From the NCBI GenBank assembly GCA_963921355.3, contig OZ001190.1, positions 1,302,001 to 1,366,000 on the forward strand: DNA of 64,000 bases. Reading direction: 5' to 3'. A program made the translations under genes and the position numbers. The notes under the pieces were generated by a model, which saw nothing but the letters and a program-made list of their open reading frames with translations, was not told the DNA's origin and searched no databases. This document shows, one piece after another, positions 59,794 through 64,000 of this stretch. Source of the stretch: CAWUEZ02 sp963921355 (GTDB taxonomy: Bacteria > Pseudomonadota > Alphaproteobacteria > Thalassobaculales > Thalassobaculaceae). Numbering within the stretch: position 1 is the first letter of the stretch; each line of letters starts with the position of its first letter.

Positions 59794-61091
59794 AGCTCAT
59801 CGGTCGTGGTCCCGAAGCCGGGTTCGAAGATGCGCCGGTACAACCGCTCGGCATAGGAGTCGGTCATGCAGGCGATGTAGTCGCAGACCCGCCGCTCGAC
59901 CGGATCATCTCGTGAAAGGTTGTTCCACGCGTTCTCCGGCACCAGGGTGGTGTCGAGGCACAGTTCGTCGAACAGATCCTGGATGATCATGTTGCCCTTG
60001 CGGCGCAGCTGGCGGACCGAAGCGCTTTCGATCACCGTTTCGCGCACAAAGGTCTTCAGGAAACCCACCATCTCGGCGGTGTGTGCGTCGAAACCGGCGT
60101 TGTAGCGCAGCAACGGATGCTCGAAGCCGTCGACCTCGTCGACCGAGACGTTGGTCACCAGCAGATTGACCAGGGCGGAGATCGCCTGCTTGCGCTCGAA
60201 GCTGGAGCGCGAGAACAGGGCGTCGGCCAGGGCGTCCCGCCCCATACCGAGGCCGGCGGCCTGCAATCCGTCGAAATCGGGCAGGGAGTCGGCGTCCTCG
60301 ATATAGTTCTCGAACGTATCGCGCCGGATCAGGCCGCGGGCGATGGCATCCTCCAGGTCGTGCACCGCATAGGCGATGTCGTCGGCGCATTCCATCAGGG
60401 AGCAGTCCAACGTGCGGTGCATCGGTCGCGCATCGCCGTCGAGCCGGCTGAAGGCGTCGCGGTCGGTGGACGTGAACGGGTCCATCGCCCAGTCGACGAT
60501 GTCCCACTCGGTGTCCAGGAAGCACTTCGGCGGCACTTCGTCGAGGTCGCGCCCGCTCTCCTCGTAGGCGGCAACGCAGGTTGAGAACGGTGCCGGATAC
60601 TTGAGGATGGCCAGGTTCAGCCGGCGGGATGGGTTCAGGCCGAGGCCGGGTTCGCGGTACTTCTCCAGCCGGTTGATTATCCGAAGGGTCTGGCCGTTGC
60701 CCTCGAACCCGCCGCTGCCCGCCATCTTGACGTTAAGCGACTCCTCACCGCTGTGGCCGTAGGGCGGGTGGCCGAGGTCATGGGCATGGCAGGCCGCCAT
60801 CATCAGGGATGATCCGGGCAGCCAGGGCGAGACGGCCGGATCGACCTGACCGCGGGTGATCTTCAGCAGCAACCCTTCGCCGATCTGACCGACCTCGATG
60901 GAATGGGTCAGGCGGGTGCGATGGAAATCGCCTTCGCCGGTCGCCATGACCTGGGTCTTACCCTGCAGGCGGCGGAACGCGGCCGAATGGATGACTCGGC
61001 CCTTGTCGTGATCATAGGCATCACGGACGTCGCCGGCGCGGGGCGGCTCGGGCGCGCGGCGCGCGGTGAACACCTCCGGCGAGGCGATCAT
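59790..61091 (-). CDS. dgt: dGTP triphosphohydrolase-like HD-domain protein
   Basis: A 433-residue dNTPase. YDHDKGRVIHSAAFRRLQGKTQV, FHRTRLTHSIEVGQIG (His63), MMAACHAHDLGHPPYGHSGEE (His104-Asp105) and the later SLMECADDIAYAVHDLEDA (Asp of the HD motif) are all present. It cuts dGTP to deoxyguanosine and triphosphate. It overlaps the ABC ATPase stop by four bases (ATGA). Its own stop is CTA at 59790-59792 on the plus strand, inside the end of the 117-bp repeat array. Confidence 0.92.
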   Translation of the reverse strand: MIASPEVFTARRAPEPPRAGDVRDAYDHDKGRVIHSAAFRRLQGKTQVMATGEGDFHRTRLTHSIEVGQIGEGLLLKITRGQVDPAVSPWLPGSSLMMAACHAHDLGHPPYGHSGEESLNVKMAGSGGFEGNGQTLRIINRLEKYREPGLGLNPSRRLNLAILKYPAPFSTCVAAYEESGRDLDEVPPKCFLDTEWDIVDWAMDPFTSTDRDAFSRLDGDARPMHRTLDCSLMECADDIAYAVHDLEDAIARGLIRRDTFENYIEDADSLPDFDGLQAAGLGMGRDALADALFSRSSFERKQAISALVNLLVTNVSVDEVDGFEHPLLRYNAGFDAHTAEMVGFLKTFVRETVIESASVRQLRRKGNMIIQDLFDELCLDTTLVPENAWNNLSRDDPVERRVCDYIACMTDSYAERLYRRIFEPGFGTTTDEL

Positions 61092-62698
61092 GGCTGCGCC
61101 TCACCAGCCTGCCCCTCGCCAGCCTGGGCCTCGCCGGCCCGGATCTCGTCAAGGGAGACGTTGGCCATCATCAGTCCCAGCGTCTTCTCGTCCGCCTCAT
61201 CGGCCGGCATTTCGCCGGTCAGCTGGCCGCCGCACATGACAAGGATCCGGTCGCTCAGCCCCATCACCTCTTCGAGTTCGACCGAGACCAGCAGGATCGC
61301 GCAGCCGGCGTCGCGCATGGCCACCAGTTCGCGGTGGATGAACTCGATGGCACCGATGTCGACGCCGCGCGTCGGCTGGCCGATCAGCAAGACCTTCGGG
61401 TCGCCGTCCAGCTCGCGGGCCAGGACGAGCTTCTGCTGATTGCCGCCGGAGAACAGCGACGATTTCAGGCTCGGATCGGGCGGCCGAACGTCGAACGACT
61501 CCATCTTGGCTCGGCAGGAGTCCTCGATCGCGGCGATGTCCATCAGCAGGCCGCTGTTGTACTCGGCCCGGTCCTGGTGGCCGAGAATGCTGCTTTCCTT
61601 GGCGTCGAAGGCCATCACCATGCCCATGGCGTGGCGGTCTTCGGGAACATGGCCGAGGCCGGCGTCGCGCAGCTGTGCCGCGTCGGCCGGTTGCTCGTGG
61701 GTCACGTCCAGGGTGCCGACCCGGAACCGGCCGCTATGCACCGGTCGCACACCGGCTAGGGCTTCGAGCAGTTCGCTCTGGCCGTTGCCGGAGACGCCGG
61801 CCAGTCCGACGATCTCGCCGGCGCGCACGGAGAAGGATACGTCGTGAACCCGCTCGACGCCTGCGCTGTCGACGATGCTGAGGTGGTCGACCGTGAGGCG
61901 TTCGTCCTCGGCCGCTCGGGCCTGCTTCTCGACACGAAACAGAACCTTGCGGCCGACCATCAGTTCCGCCAGTTCCTCGCGGCTGGTCTCGTGGGTCGGC
62001 CGGTGGGAGACCATTTCGCCCCGGCGCATGACCGAGACGTTGTCGGTGACGGCCAGAATCTCGCGCAGCTTGTGGGTGATCAGGACGACGGTCACACCCT
62101 GAGCTTTCAGGGCCCGCAGAATCTCGAACAGCCGGTCGGTCTCCTGGGGCGTCAGCACGCCGGTCGGCTCGTCCAGGATGAGGATGCGGGCCCCGCGATA
62201 CAGCGCCTTGAGGATCTCGACCCGCTGTTGCAGGCCGACCGGGAGGTCGTGGACGATGGCGTCGGGATCGATCTCGAGACCATAGTCCCGTGACAGGCGC
62301 CCAAGTTCATCGCGCGCGGCCTCTCGGCCGGCCGCGAGAAGCGGCGCCCCTTCCGCACCGAGCATGACGTTCTCGAGAACGGTGAAAGGCGGCACCAGCA
62401 TGAAGTGCTGATGGACCATGCCGATGCCGGCGCCGATGGCATCGCGGGCACTGGTGATGCGCACGGGCCGGCCGTCGATCCGGATCTCTCCCGCATCGGC
62501 CTCGTAAAAGCCGTACAGGATGCTCATCAGGGTCGATTTGCCGGCGCCGTTCTCGCCGACGATGCCGTGGATCGAGCCCGCGGCGACCGTCAGCGACATG
62601 TCGCGATTGGCGTGGACCGGGCCGAAGCGCTTGTCGATGCCAATCAGTTCGATCGCCGGCTCGGCGGGGCCGGTCGTCACCGGTGGTACCGTGTTCAC
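61088..62698 (-). CDS. Nucleoside ABC transporter ATP-binding protein (two NBDs)
   Basis: A 536-residue protein with two ATPase domains. The first has Walker A GIVGENGAGKSTLMSILYG near 52-70 and LPVGLQQRVEILKALYRGARILILDEPTGVLTPQE. The second has a degenerate Walker A GVSGNGQSE and SGGNQQKLVLARELDGDPKVLLIGQPTRGVD. This is the YufO/NupA-type ATPase of BMP-linked nucleoside importers. Starts 28 bases after the receptor gene. Confidence 0.94.
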   Translation of the reverse strand: MNTVPPVTTGPAEPAIELIGIDKRFGPVHANRDMSLTVAAGSIHGIVGENGAGKSTLMSILYGFYEADAGEIRIDGRPVRITSARDAIGAGIGMVHQHFMLVPPFTVLENVMLGAEGAPLLAAGREAARDELGRLSRDYGLEIDPDAIVHDLPVGLQQRVEILKALYRGARILILDEPTGVLTPQETDRLFEILRALKAQGVTVVLITHKLREILAVTDNVSVMRRGEMVSHRPTHETSREELAELMVGRKVLFRVEKQARAAEDERLTVDHLSIVDSAGVERVHDVSFSVRAGEIVGLAGVSGNGQSELLEALAGVRPVHSGRFRVGTLDVTHEQPADAAQLRDAGLGHVPEDRHAMGMVMAFDAKESSILGHQDRAEYNSGLLMDIAAIEDSCRAKMESFDVRPPDPSLKSSLFSGGNQQKLVLARELDGDPKVLLIGQPTRGVDIGAIEFIHRELVAMRDAGCAILLVSVELEEVMGLSDRILVMCGGQLTGEMPADEADEKTLGLMMANVSLDEIRAGEAQAGEGQAGEAQP

Positions 62699-62726
62699 GC
62701 CATCCCCCGCCGAGCCTGTACCGCGA

Positions 62727-63722
62727 TCAATGGGGACAGTTGTTGTCCGCCATATAGTCGTGGACCGTGATCGTGCCGGCCACGATGTCGGCCTTGGCCT
62801 TGTCGACCGCCGCCTTCATGGCGTCGGTGATCAGCGCCTTGTTGTTGTCGTCGAGTGCCCAGTCGACACCGCCTTCGGCCAGACCGAGCACCTGCACGCC
62901 GGTGCTGAAGTTGTCGTTCTTGGCGTCCATGAAGGCCTTGTAGGCGGCAACGTCGACCCGCTTCAGCATCGAGGTCAGCATCGTGCCCGGCTGCAGATGG
63001 TTCTGGTTGCTGTCGACGCCAATGGCGTATTTGCCGCTGTCGGCGGCCGCCTGATAGACGCCGATCCCGGTACCGCCGGCGGCGGCGAACACGACGTCGG
63101 CGCCGCGATCGAACTGCGACTTGGCGAGTTCCCCGCCCTTGGTGGGATCGTTCCACGCAGACGGCGTCGTCCCGGTCATGTTCTGGAAGACTTCGACGCT
63201 GCCATTGGCGTGCTTGGCGCCCTGAACGTAGCCGCAGGCGAACCGGCGGATCAGCGGGATGTCCATGCCGCCGACGAAGCCGACTTTGCCGGTCTCGGAC
63301 GCCATCGCGGCGATCACGCCGACCAGGAACGAGCCTTCATGCTCCTTGAAGACGATGGAGCGGACGTTGGGCAGGTCGACAACGCTGTCGATGATGGCGA
63401 ACTTGGTGTCCGGGTTGGCCTTGGCGACCTTCTCCATGGCCGGTGCCTGGGCGAAGCCGACACCCAGCACCGGGCTGTAGCCGCGCTGGGCCATCCGGGT
63501 GATCGCCTGCTCGCGCTGGGTCTCGTTGGTGACTTCAAACTCGCGATAGGCGACGCCGGTCTCCGACTTGAACGTCTCGAGCCCGTTGTAGACACCTTCG
63601 TTGAAGCTTTTGTCGAACTTGCCGCCCATGTCGAAGACGACGGCAGGTTCCAGGTCGGCCGCTGCTGCCGGTGCGGCGAGCAAGGTCAGCGCGGCGACGG
63701 CGCCGATGATACGATGATGCAT
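62727..63722 (-). CDS. BMP-family nucleoside-binding receptor
   Basis: A 331-residue periplasmic protein. The signal peptide is IIGAVAALTLLAAPAAAA, without a lipobox Cys. PAVVFDMGGKFDKSFNEGVYNGLE, AITRMAQRGYSPVLGVGFAQAPAMEKVAKANPDTKFAIIDS, GFVGGMDIPLIRRFACGYVQGAK, GADVVFAAAGGTGIGVYQAA and GVDSNQNHL follow the BMP/PnrA family. It would bind purine nucleosides for the importer. Start at 63722 with GGGAG upstream. Confidence 0.94.
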   Translation of the reverse strand: MHHRIIGAVAALTLLAAPAAAADLEPAVVFDMGGKFDKSFNEGVYNGLETFKSETGVAYREFEVTNETQREQAITRMAQRGYSPVLGVGFAQAPAMEKVAKANPDTKFAIIDSVVDLPNVRSIVFKEHEGSFLVGVIAAMASETGKVGFVGGMDIPLIRRFACGYVQGAKHANGSVEVFQNMTGTTPSAWNDPTKGGELAKSQFDRGADVVFAAAGGTGIGVYQAAADSGKYAIGVDSNQNHLQPGTMLTSMLKRVDVAAYKAFMDAKNDNFSTGVQVLGLAEGGVDWALDDNNKALITDAMKAAVDKAKADIVAGTITVHDYMADNNCPH

Positions 63723-63880
63723 CTGAAGCTCCCTGTTGCGATGCGTCCCGCCTTTGTGGCGGTTGGGGTCTAATTTAGTGCAATTATGAGGGCGAAGCCC
63801 GTCTAACGCACCAGGATACGGATTTTCATCTCCGTGTCGCCGGGTGTCCGACGGATCGGCCAACGCGCGAGGGGTCTAGC

Positions 63881-64000
63881 GTGATCGAAGCCCGACTGAA
63901 AGCCCGAATAATTGTCCAGTCGGCGGTCCGGCAGGCCGGTTTGCGCGGCATCCCGGCGACCGTGGTCCGACGCGGCGATCCGGATGCGGGACAGGTCTAC
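63881..64000 (+). CDS. DUF1491 family protein (5' part, cut by window edge)
   Basis: A GTG at 63881 preceded by GAGGGG opens a frame (MIEARLKARIIVQSAVRQAG, GIPATVVRRGDPDAGQVY) that matches DUF1491, a small alphaproteobacterial family whose function is unknown. Only the first 40 codons lie in the window. It is divergent from the nucleoside operon; the 158 bases between (63723-63880) must hold both promoters. Confidence 0.8.
   Translation, partial: MIEARLKARIIVQSAVRQAGLRGIPATVVRRGDPDAGQVY

Noticed and set aside
63723..63880. Purine riboswitch before the nucleoside receptor gene
   Set aside because: No three-way junction with the conserved purine core could be found; only a short GGGCTTCGCCC hairpin is present.

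Overview
The window is GC-rich, densely coded chromosome from an alphaproteobacterium, most likely of the Rhodospirillales. The evidence is gene content and order: an F1F0 ATP synthase split into separate F1 (atpH-atpA, left edge) and F0 (atpI-B-E-F'-F, about 45.2-47.7 kb) operons; an aa3 oxidase operon ordered coxB-coxA-ctaB-small protein-ctaG-coxC with surf1; a thrC/M16-peptidase pair; smc next to a DsbA-like gene, dciA and mutY; and several PAS_5-type proteins. This placement is inference, because no rRNA or tRNA gene was seen.

Layout. 0-1.3 kb: start of the F1 operon (minus). 1.8-5.3 kb: accessory genes (an unknown protein, a PAS_5 protein, a nucleotidyltransferase, a TauD-type dioxygenase). 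5.5-9.9 kb: an AbrB-type membrane protein, then a MmgE/PrpD-MaoC-acyl-CoA dehydrogenase operon. 10-12.2 kb (minus): an alpha/beta hydrolase with every catalytic residue of fluoroacetate dehalogenases, an RraA-like protein and a membrane-anchored cytochrome c. 12.3-20.1 kb: a cyclic-nucleotide-binding protein, methyltransferase, ubiA, nudC, a chemoreceptor and tldD. 20.4-28 kb: cytochrome oxidase operon ending in an M32 carboxypeptidase. 28-34.3 kb: hydrolase, BLUF-like protein, oxidoreductase, thrC, M16 peptidase, nitroreductase. 34.4-37.8 kb (minus): dioxygenase plus modABC. 38.6-43.9 kb: TRAP transporter, amidase and a divergent GntR regulator with a palindromic operator candidate. 44-45 kb: EamA transporter. 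45-47.7 kb: F0 operon. 47.9-53.8 kb: smc, dsbA, dciA, mutY. 54.1-63.7 kb: PAS_5 gene, GNAT, then a long minus-strand nucleoside uptake and salvage operon (BMP lipoprotein-type receptor, ABC ATPase, dGTPase, two permeases, GNAT, purine nucleoside phosphorylase, deoC). A DUF1491 gene is cut by the right edge.

The most unusual content is not protein-coding. A 117-bp element occurs as four near-identical tandem copies at about 37.95-38.41 kb and as two diverged tandem copies in the opposite orientation at about 59.56-59.79 kb. Each unit can fold into three arms closed by its own termini, and the differences between copies lie mainly in predicted loops. A second dispersed repeat of about 135 bp occurs at 6.55-6.72 kb and inverted at 16.51-16.65 kb. 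A nearly perfect 39-bp-stem palindrome fills the whole gap between two convergent stop codons at 9.89-9.99 kb.
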